Of a stretch of 5,215 nt of DNA, positions 1 to 5,215 are shown piece after piece (within the stretch, counting starts at the first letter, position 1; every line of letters starts with the position of its first letter). Source of the DNA: an uncultured Oscillospiraceae bacterium (lineage in GTDB: Bacteria; Bacillota; Clostridia; Oscillospirales; Acutalibacteraceae); NCBI GenBank assembly GCA_902462665.1, contig CABQCM010000134.1, positions 1-5,215 of the forward strand, in the 5' to 3' direction. The notes under the pieces were generated by a model. It was not told the origin of the DNA, searched no databases, and saw nothing but the letters and a program-made list of their open reading frames with translations. The translations under genes and the position numbers were made by a program.

Positions 1-120
1 TTGCCCGAGCATGATGGAGTCGAGCATACTGTTCGCGAAGGTGATAAAGTTTTGCATCGCAATCGGCAGAGCGATGGTGAGGATACTAAGATAAAAGGAT
101 TTTTCCTTAACGATTTTCAT
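1..120 (-). CDS. MATE family efflux transporter, N-terminal fragment (runs off the window)
   Basis: Only the first 40 codons are present. The reading frame is open to the left edge and continues outside the window. The peptide begins MKIVKEKSFYLSILTIALP, followed by IAMQNF, ITFANSMLDSIMLGQ. A short basic cytoplasmic start, a first membrane helix with the LPI-A-QNF pattern, then N-S-x-x-D-x-x-M-L/V-G is the hallmark opening of MATE (multi-antimicrobial extrusion) exporters. These are 12-helix inner-membrane Na+/H+ antiporters that expel cationic drugs and metabolites. The ATG is supported by an AAGGA ribosome binding site 9 nt upstream (130-134) and a promoter at 154-182. It is transcribed divergently from the gene at 353. 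The substrate cannot be told from this fragment; full-length relatives are about 440-460 aa. Confidence 0.85.
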   Translation of the reverse strand, partial: MKIVKEKSFYLSILTIALPIAMQNFITFANSMLDSIMLGQ

Positions 121-153
121 AGTTGCGTTTCCTTTCCAATGGACAATGTACCT

Positions 154-182
154 ATTATAGCGAATCCATTTGCTCCCTGCAA
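154..182 (-). promoter_or_regulatory. Sigma-A promoter of the MATE gene
   Basis: Read on the minus strand, TTGCAG (177-182) is followed by exactly 17 nt and then a perfect TATAAT (154-159). Transcription would start near 147, giving a leader of about 27 nt that contains the ribosome binding site of the MATE gene. Four of six -35 bases and all -10 bases match the consensus, and the placement fits the start codon at 120. Confidence 0.75.
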
Positions 183-256
183 CTAAATTATAAAAATAAT
201 CCCCTTCATTATCGGTTAATCGAGGTTAATTGGCCCAAATGTCGAACCTAGGGGGA

Positions 257-285
257 TTGACATGGTTTTTGACCTATTGTATCAT
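257..285 (+). promoter_or_regulatory. Sigma-A promoter of the membrane protein/GNAT unit
   Basis: A perfect -35 TTGACA (257-262), a 17-nt spacer and TATCAT (280-285, five of six matches) form a near-consensus promoter. Transcription would begin near 292, leaving a leader of about 60 nt before the ATG at 353. This placement rules out the in-frame TTG at 230 as the start of the downstream gene, because that codon lies upstream of the promoter. Confidence 0.8.
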
Positions 286-308
286 AACTATAAACATATT
301 TGGTTCTT

Positions 309-320
309 GCCTCATGAGGC
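309..320. repeat. 12-bp perfect palindrome in the leader of the membrane protein gene
   Basis: GCCTCATGAGGC is perfectly self-complementary with no central spacer. It lies about 18-29 nt downstream of the predicted transcription start and about 20 nt before the ribosome binding site. This would suit an operator for a dimeric repressor. With no loop it is a poor RNA hairpin. The regulatory role is inference. Confidence 0.35.
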
Positions 321-352
321 GCTTGTGTATTGGAGACATCGGGAGGGCTTTT

Positions 353-952
353 ATGAAACGGAAAAGAATTGTTGCCTATTTTACCCTAATCGCCGGGTGC
401 GCGGCTATGACCTACTTTGCGATACAAAACAGTTTGGATTGGGTTCAGATTGTCTCCGCGCTCGTCGCTGTTCTCGGCGTGGTTCTGTTGGCTATTGAGC
501 TGTATCAGTCGCGCAAAATTACCGAGGCGGAATTTTTGGCCAATCTTAATCAGACTTTTGTGTCCAACGAGGACTATAAAACAGCCTATGCGTTGTTTGA
601 GAAATATGACTTCGACGCCTTGCCCGATTTGGAGCTGGAGAATTATCATATCTCCAACTACCTCACCTTCTTTGAGGTGTTTCAGCTTCTTTTAGAGCGG
701 GGGACGCTGACCATTGATATGATTAACGATTTGTTTGGCTACCGCTTTTTTATCGCAGTGCACAATCCTTACGTACAGCGGCAAAAAATTGTGAAATCAC
801 CCGAGAATTTTCGGAATATTTATATATTGGAACGGGAATGGGTGGCCTATCGAAAGAAAAAGAGAATGCCGATTTTTCACGAGGAGTATTCTCTCGAAGC
901 CGTCGTACCGCCGGAGGTGTATCGTAAGGCCATCGCGTCCAGAAGAAGATGA
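353..952 (+). CDS. Uncharacterised protein with two N-terminal membrane helices
   Basis: This 199-aa protein is not one I can name. It starts with a basic MKRKR segment, then two hydrophobic stretches at roughly residues 7-24 and 31-50, probably a helical hairpin with both ends in the cytoplasm. A soluble, charged, tyrosine- and phenylalanine-rich domain follows (about 52-199), including an ELYQSRKITEAEFLANLNQ segment directly after helix 2 and a very basic C-terminus. The overall form (membrane helices, then a helical domain with ExR/EFxxNLN near its start) recalls DUF4760-like proteins, but this is only a resemblance. The ATG at 353 was chosen because GGGAGG (341-346) lies 6 nt upstream and the promoter at 257-285 excludes longer starts. 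It is followed after 35 nt by a GNAT gene and is probably co-transcribed with it. Confidence 0.8.
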   Translation: MKRKRIVAYFTLIAGCAAMTYFAIQNSLDWVQIVSALVAVLGVVLLAIELYQSRKITEAEFLANLNQTFVSNEDYKTAYALFEKYDFDALPDLELENYHISNYLTFFEVFQLLLERGTLTIDMINDLFGYRFFIAVHNPYVQRQKIVKSPENFRNIYILEREWVAYRKKKRMPIFHEEYSLEAVVPPEVYRKAIASRRR

Positions 953-987
953 CGTTTTTGCCACTCCCGAAAGAAAGGGGAATGAAT

Positions 988-1521
988 ATGAAGCTAGCAG
1001 CAAATGAATTTGAGTTTATCCGATGCGACGAGGATAGCCTGGAGGAGATTTGCGCGATTCAAGAGGAGGCGTTTCGTACCCTCGACAATCCCGAGTTGCT
1101 CCGGCGCAACTCCAAAGAGGTTCTGCACGCTTGCCTGATGGAGCCGCACACCACGCTGGGGGCTTATTATGGCGGTCGCATGGCCGCGTTTGCCGTGTTG
1201 TATGTTGCGAAAGATTCGACTGAAAATTTGGGGCGGGATATCGGCGTGACGGAGGAAGAGCTTTCCACGGTGGCCAATGTGAAGCTGGTGATTGTGCGCA
1301 AGGAATTCCGAGGCAATGGGCTGCAAAAGCTGTTAACCCAAAGGCTGGAGGAATTTGCGCGAGACCAGGGAATTCAAACGCTGTGCGCGACGGTTTCGCC
1401 GGCAAACGATTACAGCATTCGCAATTTTGAAGCGCTGGGATACCGGTTTTATGCCTGCAAAACCAAGTATGGCAATCTCAAACGCAATATCTATGTCAAA
1501 AGCATTGTAACGCAAAAATAA
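988..1521 (+). CDS. GNAT family N-acetyltransferase
   Basis: The 177-aa product has the GNAT fold layout. An N-terminal strand and helix with an acidic DEDSLEEICAIQEEAF segment lies at about residues 14-29. A central strand (about 65-74) precedes motif A: a beta-4 strand VKLVIV (98-103) followed by the acetyl-CoA pyrophosphate loop R-x-x-x-R-G-N-G-L-Q (104-113) and helix LLTQRLEEFARDQG. Motif B, TLCATVSPANDYSIRNFEALGY (131-152, with N140 and the N-F-E-x-L-G-Y ending), is typical. It transfers an acetyl group from acetyl-CoA to an amine in the cytoplasm; the acceptor is unknown. AAAGGGG (974-980) is 7 nt before the ATG at 988. In-frame ATGs at 982 and 949 are alternatives, and the 949 start would overlap the preceding stop codon. 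A strong terminator begins at its stop codon. Confidence 0.88.
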   Translation: MKLAANEFEFIRCDEDSLEEICAIQEEAFRTLDNPELLRRNSKEVLHACLMEPHTTLGAYYGGRMAAFAVLYVAKDSTENLGRDIGVTEEELSTVANVKLVIVRKEFRGNGLQKLLTQRLEEFARDQGIQTLCATVSPANDYSIRNFEALGYRFYACKTKYGNLKRNIYVKSIVTQK

Positions 1522-1553
1522 TTCAAGCCCCCCGAAAAACGGGGGGCTTGAAT
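1521..1553. terminator. Bidirectional intrinsic terminator between convergent genes
   Basis: A perfect 14-bp stem (ATTCAAGCCCCCCG at 1521-1534 with its complement at 1540-1553) encloses an AAAAA loop. On the plus strand it is followed by TTTATAA. On the minus strand it is followed by TATTTTTG. It sits between the convergent stops of the GNAT gene (1521) and gerW (1565), so it can end both transcripts. Confidence 0.92.
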
Positions 1554-1564
1554 TTTATAATAGG

Positions 1565-1990
1565 CTATTGATTCGCGATATCCGGCTGCTGCGCCTGTTC
1601 CTCCTCGGCCTGCTTGCGGCTCTTTTTGAAGAGGGAGATGAGCTTATCAAACAGTTCAGGCAGCAGAGCGACAGCTCCAGCTCCCGCGCTTTCCTCGGCT
1701 GTGACCGGCACCAAGCGGACGTCCGCCCCCTTGCATACGAGGAAACCGACCGGCGTTACGGTCATGCCGCCGCCACCGCCGCCGCCGAACAGCGGGGCAT
1801 TGGGGGAGGATTTCACCCGGAAATCCGAGCCGCCCGACGCAAAGCCGTACGACACCTTAGAAACCGGAATCGCCACCACACCCTCCGACAGCTCGATGCG
1901 TTCCCCAATGATGGTGTCCGCATCAGCCACTGAGCGCATTTTTTCTACCGTTACGTCAAGGATGTTGCTGACATGATTGTTTTCGTTCAT
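1565..1990 (-). CDS. ytfJ: GerW/YtfJ family spore germination protein
   Basis: The 141-aa protein matches the GerW (YtfJ) family along its length. An N-terminal helix with VTVEKMRSVADADTIIG (13-29) is followed by GVVAIPVSKVSYGFASGGSD (37-56). A run of seven glycines (69-75) then leads into MTVTPVGFLVCKGADVRLVPV (76-96), a pattern characteristic of the family. A hydrophobic or amphipathic helix PELFDKLISLFKK and a charged Q/E-rich tail finish it. In Bacillus subtilis GerW is made during sporulation and is needed for normal germination; as I recall it supports the function of the cortex enzyme SleB. Homologues also exist in non-sporulating bacteria, so it suggests sporulation but does not prove it. 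AAAGGCGG (2000-2007) lies 9 nt before the ATG at 1990. A TTG at 1996, overlapping the upstream TGA stop, is a less likely start. It is co-transcribed with the DUF2953 gene, a pairing like ytfI-ytfJ. Confidence 0.92.
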   Translation of the reverse strand: MNENNHVSNILDVTVEKMRSVADADTIIGERIELSEGVVAIPVSKVSYGFASGGSDFRVKSSPNAPLFGGGGGGGMTVTPVGFLVCKGADVRLVPVTAEESAGAGAVALLPELFDKLISLFKKSRKQAEEEQAQQPDIANQ

Positions 1991-1992
1991 GT

Positions 1993-2670
1993 TCAAACGC
2001 CGCCTTTCTTAGACTGTTTCTTTTTTGCCCGGGACGGAGCCGCCCGGAATTGATTGACCTTGGACTGTTTGACTTTACTTTGAACCAGCGCCCATGCCGC
2101 CGCGCAGCCCGCGGCGAGAATCCACCATAAGGCCACGCGAAGCTTGCAATCGGCCTGCACCGACCAGTCGCTGGAATGGTAGTTGGGATGGATATCAATG
2201 TAGGGGGCACGCAGGTGCACCAACGCGGAGGCGAAGCCCAGCAGGGGATAAACGGCGGCGCAGACCCCGCCGCACAGCACAGCAGCCTGTGCCGCATCGC
2301 TTCCCCCGACCGAAGCCTTCAGACGCAGACGCACCACCCGAACGTGAGAAAACAGCCGCACGGCACGCTCCAGCAGCAGATGCACGGTGTCGCAGATGTC
2401 GCTGACCGCGGCCAAAAGTCCCTTTTTTTCCACCAAAGCGCGAAACGGGTCGGCTTTTTTTGTCTGCTCTTCTTTTTCCTTTTTGCGTTTTTCTTTGGGA
2501 GATTTTTTGCGCTGTTTCCGTGCTTTTTGCTCCGAATCAAGCGGAATATTGTAAAAAAAGCAGAGATACCATACCCGCATCCGGGGCTGCCCGTCGTAAC
2601 GAAACCGCAGAGTGACGGGCGACGCAAGCAACAGCGCGAGGATCGCACAAACCAGAATAAAAGCCAGCAT
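1993..2670 (-). CDS. DUF2953 domain-containing membrane protein (YtfI-like)
   Basis: The 225-aa protein begins with an N-terminal membrane anchor (about residues 1-18), then the strand pair typical of DUF2953: TLRFRYDG (20-27) and RMRVWYLCFFYNIPL (30-44). A very lysine/glutamate-rich low-complexity linker follows (about 46-73), then a helical region (about 75-110), a GGSDAAQAAVLCG segment (122-134) recalling the conserved G-x-x-D-x-A motif, and DIHPNY (159-164). A second hydrophobic helix lies at about 180-196, and the tail is basic with a QSKVKQSKV repeat (197-205). The biochemical function is unknown. The call rests on the domain layout and on the gene directly preceding ytfJ, as ytfI does in Bacillus. 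The ATG at 2670 has an AGGAGG site (2678-2683) 7 nt upstream, so the longer open frame upstream is not used. The stop lies 2 nt before the ytfJ ATG. Confidence 0.85.
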   Translation of the reverse strand: MLAFILVCAILALLLASPVTLRFRYDGQPRMRVWYLCFFYNIPLDSEQKARKQRKKSPKEKRKKEKEEQTKKADPFRALVEKKGLLAAVSDICDTVHLLLERAVRLFSHVRVVRLRLKASVGGSDAAQAAVLCGGVCAAVYPLLGFASALVHLRAPYIDIHPNYHSSDWSVQADCKLRVALWWILAAGCAAAWALVQSKVKQSKVNQFRAAPSRAKKKQSKKGGV

Positions 2671-2677
2671 CGCATCG

Positions 2678-2683
2678 CCTCCT
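2678..2683 (-). promoter_or_regulatory. Ribosome binding site that fixes the DUF2953 gene start
   Basis: AGGAGG on the minus strand, 7 nt before the ATG at 2670, is a full Shine-Dalgarno match. It excludes the upstream in-frame starts that would extend the protein by up to 39 residues with no homology-like sequence. Confidence 0.85.
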
Positions 2684-2699
2684 GACAGTACCTGTACAT

Positions 2700-2729
2700 C
2701 AACTTTGACGGATTGAACGGCATTTATAC
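2700..2729 (-). promoter_or_regulatory. Candidate forespore (sigma-F/sigma-G type) promoter for the DUF2953-ytfJ pair
   Basis: On the minus strand, GTATA (2725-2729) matches the sigma-F -35 consensus GYWTA. After 15 nt comes GTCAAAGTTG (2700-2709), which matches about six of the eight constrained positions of the sigma-F -10 element GGNRANAHTR. Transcription would start about 23 nt before the ATG at 2670, with the AGGAGG site inside the leader. No good sigma-A -35 lies at the right distance. In Bacillus ytfJ is, as I recall, forespore-expressed, which fits. The match is imperfect. Confidence 0.35.
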
Positions 2730-2834
2730 AAAAAGAAGAAAAACAACTTGCGTAAAAACGATTCAGCCCCACCGCGCCGTTCCGCAAAAGGGAGAAAACC
2801 GCTATGGGCTACAATTTGGCTTTTAGCGCGTTTT

Positions 2835-3473
2835 TTAGACCGGGGCATCGGGATGCTCCAACGCCGCGTCCGGCTCCAGTGGTAAAGGTTCGCCGCCATC
2901 AGATAGGGCAGCCGCTTCGGCCAAAGGAGCGATGGGCCGGGTTTCTCCCTCGGCTACCGTGTCCTCCACCGGGCCGGGAAGGGGAGGCAAATCCTCCAAA
3001 GAGGCCAGGCCGAAACAGCGCAGAAAGCTGGCCGTCGTGCCATAGAGCAGCGGCCGGCCGGGTAGCTCTATGCGGCCCTGCTCCTCAATCAGCCCCTTGA
3101 CGCACAGACTGGAAACCACGCCCGAGCAGTCCACTCCGCGCACCTGTTCGATGTACGAACGGGTAACCGGTTGATGATAGGCGATGACGGAGAGCACCTC
3201 CATCGCCGCCTGGGACAGGGGAGCGTTGCGTTTTTGCTCCAGAGTTTTGCGCACGCAGTCTGCAAACTCCGGACGAGTGGTGAGCTGGTAAGAGTCCTCC
3301 AGCCGGATGACCTCCAGCGCACTGCCTCGGTCGGCCAGACGGTCGGATACTCGGGTGGCCAGCAGATGCACCGTCTCCATATCCACCTCGAGCGCTTCGC
3401 TGATGCGCTGAGCAGATACCGGCTCGCCGCTCGCGAAAAGAATGGCTTCCACACTGCCCTCAAGCTGTTTCAT
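2835..3473 (-). CDS. scpB: Segregation and condensation protein B
   Basis: This 212-aa protein is a clear ScpB. ScpB is the winged-helix partner that dimerises and binds the central part of ScpA in the SMC-ScpAB condensin, which compacts the nucleoid and helps separate replicated origins. Winged-helix domain 1 opens with VEAILFASGEPVS (8-20) and contains SYQLTTRPEFA (61-71). Domain 2 holds the signature LSQAAMEVLSVIAYHQPVTR (86-105), IEQVRGVDCSGVVSSL (108-123) and the GRIELPGRPLLYGTT segment (133-147), ending FLRCFGLASLEDLPPLP (150-166). A proline- and acid-rich tail of about 46 residues follows, making it slightly longer than the usual 180-200 aa. The ATG at 3473 overlaps the end of scpA by 14 nt. 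The in-frame GTG at 3479 is a credible alternative because GAGGTG (3487-3492) is 7 nt from it but 13 nt from the ATG. Confidence 0.95.
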   Translation of the reverse strand: MKQLEGSVEAILFASGEPVSAQRISEALEVDMETVHLLATRVSDRLADRGSALEVIRLEDSYQLTTRPEFADCVRKTLEQKRNAPLSQAAMEVLSVIAYHQPVTRSYIEQVRGVDCSGVVSSLCVKGLIEEQGRIELPGRPLLYGTTASFLRCFGLASLEDLPPLPGPVEDTVAEGETRPIAPLAEAAALSDGGEPLPLEPDAALEHPDAPV

Positions 3474-4197
3474 GTTCACTGGACGGCACCTCGCTGGTTT
3501 TGTTGATGGTAATGCGCGTGTTTTCTCCCTCACCCGAGACCGTAACCCGCCGGGCCTTCATCAGCTCGAGCACGGCCAAAAAGGTGGCTACAAGCTCCGA
3601 ACGGCTCTCAGAGTGCTCGTACAGGGAGGAAAAATGTACCCGGCCGCTTTTCCACAAACGGCGCAGAACGTACACAATTTTGGATGACACCGAAATAATC
3701 CGTCGCTGCACAATCCCCTGGAATGAAGCGGCCGGAGGAGGCAAACGCCGCTGCCCCCGGCCGGCTGCGGCCAGATAAGCGGATACAAGCTCTTCGCTTT
3801 GATGCCGGCGGGAATAAGTATGGTCTACCGGCAGCTCGGTCGGCGGGCGGGTCATACGGTTGAACCCCTCGGTATGGCGACTCAGACGCTGTGCGGCGGC
3901 CTTGACCGCCTCGTATTCCAGCAGTTCCCCAGCCAGCTCATCGCGAAGCTGCTCGGCCTCCTCATGGCGGGGAAGCAGAGAAACGGTCTTGAGATAGACC
4001 AGTCGCGACGCCATTTCTAGAAATTCACTGGCCAAATCCATGTCGGCCTGCTGCATGGCGCGAATGGCCTCCATGTACTGATCGAGCAGCTCGGCAATGG
4101 GGATGTCGAGGATATTCAATTTGTTTTTGGAGATAAGATAGAGTAGCAGGTCGAGCGGGCCCTCAAAATTTTCCAATTGAAAGGACAGCTTGTCCAA
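3460..4197 (-). CDS. scpA: Segregation and condensation protein A (kleisin)
   Basis: The 245-aa product is the kleisin subunit of bacterial condensin. It bridges the SMC head of one monomer and the neck of the other, and it carries the ScpB dimer. The N-terminal signature FEGPLDLLLYLISKNKLNI (11-29) is followed by DIPIAELLDQYM and by ASEFLEMASRLVYLKTVSLLP (56-76), all classic ScpA. The middle, ScpB-binding part is charged and variable. The C-terminal winged helix (about 170-232) carries the pattern F-x-x-L-x-x-x-S-x-x-R-x-E-x-V-A-T-F-L-A-V-L-E-L. The start is TTG at 4197: homologues begin just before the FEGPLDLLL motif, no in-frame ATG is available there, and AGAGGA lies 9 nt upstream. It overlaps scpB by 14 nt, suggesting coupled translation. 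The length of about 245 aa is normal. Confidence 0.96.
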   Translation of the reverse strand: MDKLSFQLENFEGPLDLLLYLISKNKLNILDIPIAELLDQYMEAIRAMQQADMDLASEFLEMASRLVYLKTVSLLPRHEEAEQLRDELAGELLEYEAVKAAAQRLSRHTEGFNRMTRPPTELPVDHTYSRRHQSEELVSAYLAAAGRGQRRLPPPAASFQGIVQRRIISVSSKIVYVLRRLWKSGRVHFSSLYEHSESRSELVATFLAVLELMKARRVTVSGEGENTRITINKTSEVPSSEHETA

Positions 4198-4312
4198 CGG
4201 CGGTCATCCTCTTCTTAAACATAGGAGTATCAGCGGGAAATCCTTTCGGATTCACAAGTATTTTAACGATGCAAAGGCGAGAATCCGCTGCTTAACATGG
4301 ACGGCGTTTTCG
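4198..4312 (-). other. 115-nt gap between the M50 protease and scpA
   Basis: This stretch has no reading frame of note and no strong terminator. A small hairpin, AATCC-GAAA-GGATT on the minus strand (4239-4252), has a GNRA tetraloop but no following T-run. A TTGACG at the start of the gap has no matching -10 box at 16-18 nt. The simplest reading is that transcription continues from the protease gene into scpA. Confidence 0.4.
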
Positions 4313-4990
4313 TCAATGAATCCAGGCAAAGGGGAGGCCGGCAAGATTGTAAAGTCCCTTATAAATCCAGCCGCTCAGGCTGCTCAGCGGGCTGCTCAGC
4401 GCGCCGGTGACCAGCAAAACCATCAAAATAATATAGAGATACTGCTCATACTGCATCAGCTTGTAGTAGAGCCGGTCGGGCAGCAGCACGGACAGAATAC
4501 GCGACCCATCGAGGGGCGGCACTGGTATGAGGTTGAATACAGCAAGCTGGACGTTGATAATCGCGGCGTAGGAGAAAAAGAACAAAATGACGGTGATGCC
4601 CCCGGTGACACCCAACGCCAGCAGAAGCGCGCGAACTGCGTGCAGTAGGAGCAGAAGAAGCAGCCCCATAATCAGGTTGGACACCGGCCCAGCCAGCGCG
4701 ACCAGGGCCATATCCCGCTTGGGATTGCGCAGCCGAAAGCCGTTGACCGGCACCGGCTTTGCCCAGCCAAAGCCCACGAGCAAAATCATTGCCGAGCCGA
4801 GCCAGTCAATGTGGGCGAAGGGGTTGAGAGTCAGTCTACCCATGTCGCGCGCCGTATGGTCGCCCAGCTTGTTGGCCATAAAGGCGTGGGCGCACTCGTG
4901 AACAGGCAGCGTAAAGAAAACGACAAAAACAGTGGAAATCAGGTAAACGATCGCCGAAATGGCGTCGCCCTGTATCAAATAACGAATCAT
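4313..4990 (-). CDS. Site-2 protease family (M50) intramembrane metalloprotease
   Basis: The 225-aa membrane protein carries the M50 zinc-protease residues: HECAH (31-35, the HExxH motif, H31 and H35 zinc ligands, E32 catalytic) in the first core helix, and LIPVPPLDG (154-162), whose D161 is the third zinc ligand. About five to six hydrophobic segments are visible (about 10-30, 64-80, 95-118, 124-140, 142-160 and 184-200). It lacks a PDZ domain and is short, which fits the compact YwhC/Rv-type subgroup more than RseP or SpoIVFB. The substrate is unknown. The ATG at 4990 is preceded by AGGGAGG (5002-5008) at 11 nt. It is the first gene of the leftward cluster; scpA begins 115 nt downstream, and this neighbour order is common in Clostridia. 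Confidence 0.93.
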   Translation of the reverse strand: MIRYLIQGDAISAIVYLISTVFVVFFTLPVHECAHAFMANKLGDHTARDMGRLTLNPFAHIDWLGSAMILLVGFGWAKPVPVNGFRLRNPKRDMALVALAGPVSNLIMGLLLLLLLHAVRALLLALGVTGGITVILFFFSYAAIINVQLAVFNLIPVPPLDGSRILSVLLPDRLYYKLMQYEQYLYIILMVLLVTGALSSPLSSLSGWIYKGLYNLAGLPFAWIH

Positions 4991-5073
4991 GAGGGGAAAT
5001 TCCTCCCTTTCTTAATCCATGTCTCTTTCCACCAACTGTGCAGGAGAGGACAGCGAGAAAACAGTTTCCCATT

Positions 5074-5102
5074 ATTATACTCGATTTTCCCCTAAAAAAC
5101 AA
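5074..5102 (-). promoter_or_regulatory. Probable sigma-A promoter of the M50-scpAB cluster
   Basis: On the minus strand a perfect TATAAT (5074-5079) lies 17 nt after TTGTTT (5097-5102), which matches only the TTG half of the -35 box. Transcription would begin near 5067, giving a leader of about 77 nt before the protease ATG at 4990. It is the best promoter upstream of the cluster. Confidence 0.6.
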
Positions 5103-5163
5103 GCGTTACCGCCAATAGAATCCCTGTGATGTAAAAACATTCTTTAATTTTATGAAATAATGG

Positions 5164-5192
5164 TTGACAAATTGCGGACAATCCTTTATAAT
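5164..5192 (+). promoter_or_regulatory. Perfect-consensus sigma-A promoter pointing right
   Basis: TTGACA (5164-5169), exactly 17 nt, then TATAAT (5187-5192) matches all twelve consensus bases. Transcription would begin near 5199 and enter a gene or RNA outside the window. It is divergent from the protease promoter about 60 bp away. Confidence 0.88.
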
Positions 5193-5215
5193 ACCCTTTG
5201 CGTTATTTGATACAG

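Noticed and set aside
230..352. N-terminal extension of the 199-aa protein from a TTG at 230
   Set aside because: It would begin upstream of the near-consensus promoter at 257-285, and a good ribosome binding site marks the ATG at 353.
262..498. 78-codon plus-strand reading frame starting inside the promoter at 257-285
   Set aside because: Its ATG lies between the -35 and -10 boxes, it has no ribosome binding site, and it overlaps the better supported gene at 353 in another frame.
1766..1786. GCC-rich trinucleotide run resembling a microsatellite
   Set aside because: It encodes the seven-glycine run that is expected in the GerW/YtfJ family, with a synonymous codon in the middle, so coding constraint explains it.
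2176..2685. Long plus-strand open frame of 169 codons opposite the DUF2953 gene
   Set aside because: It is antisense to a well supported gene, lacks a ribosome binding site, and its F-rich and K/Q-rich stretches simply mirror the lysine-rich linker on the other strand.
2795..2834. Possible terminator after scpB (AAAACgCGCT pairing with AGCGGTTTT around a 21-nt loop, minus strand)
   Set aside because: The stem is AT-rich with a bulge, the loop is long, and the following sequence (CTCCCTTTTGCGG) is a poor T-run.
5171..5182. ATTG-CGGA-CAAT inverted repeat inside the right-edge promoter spacer
   Set aside because: The arms are only 4 bp, which is expected by chance in sequence of this composition.

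Overview
This 5.2 kb chromosomal window looks like a spore-forming member of the Clostridia (low to moderate GC Firmicutes). The evidence is strong AGGAGG-type ribosome binding sites, consensus sigma-A promoters, TTG/GTG start usage, and the minus-strand gene order M50 site-2 protease, scpA, scpB, DUF2953 protein, gerW/ytfJ. That order is familiar from Clostridia such as Oscillospiraceae. The family-level placement is recalled knowledge and was not computed here.

Left edge (1-352): the N-terminal 40 codons of a MATE-type multidrug/organic cation exporter run leftward off the window. Its own sigma-A promoter lies at 154-182. A divergent rightward promoter (TTGACA, 17 bp spacer, TATCAT) lies at 257-285, and a GGTTAAT direct repeat with a 10-bp period sits between the two. 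The rightward promoter drives a two-gene unit: an unrecognised 199-aa protein with two predicted membrane helices (353-952) and a GNAT-family N-acetyltransferase (988-1521). The unit ends at a strong hairpin terminator (1521-1553) that also serves the convergent gene on the other strand.

Centre and right (1565-4990, all minus strand, read from right to left): an M50 site-2 protease, then scpA and scpB (the kleisin and winged-helix partners of SMC in bacterial condensin; their reading frames overlap), then a 164-nt gap, then a DUF2953 membrane protein and gerW/ytfJ (spore germination family). A sigma-A-type promoter at 5074-5102 precedes the protease. A forespore-type (sigma-F-like) promoter candidate lies in the gap before the DUF2953 gene, so the sporulation pair may be expressed separately from the housekeeping scpAB genes upstream.

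Right edge (5103-5215): non-coding, with a perfect-consensus sigma-A promoter (5164-5192) pointing right towards a gene outside the window.

I see no CRISPR array, insertion sequence, tRNA, rRNA, or defence or biosynthetic cassette. The window is mostly ordinary core genome. The points of interest are the uncharacterised membrane protein/GNAT pair and several regulatory details. No clear previously undescribed system is visible.
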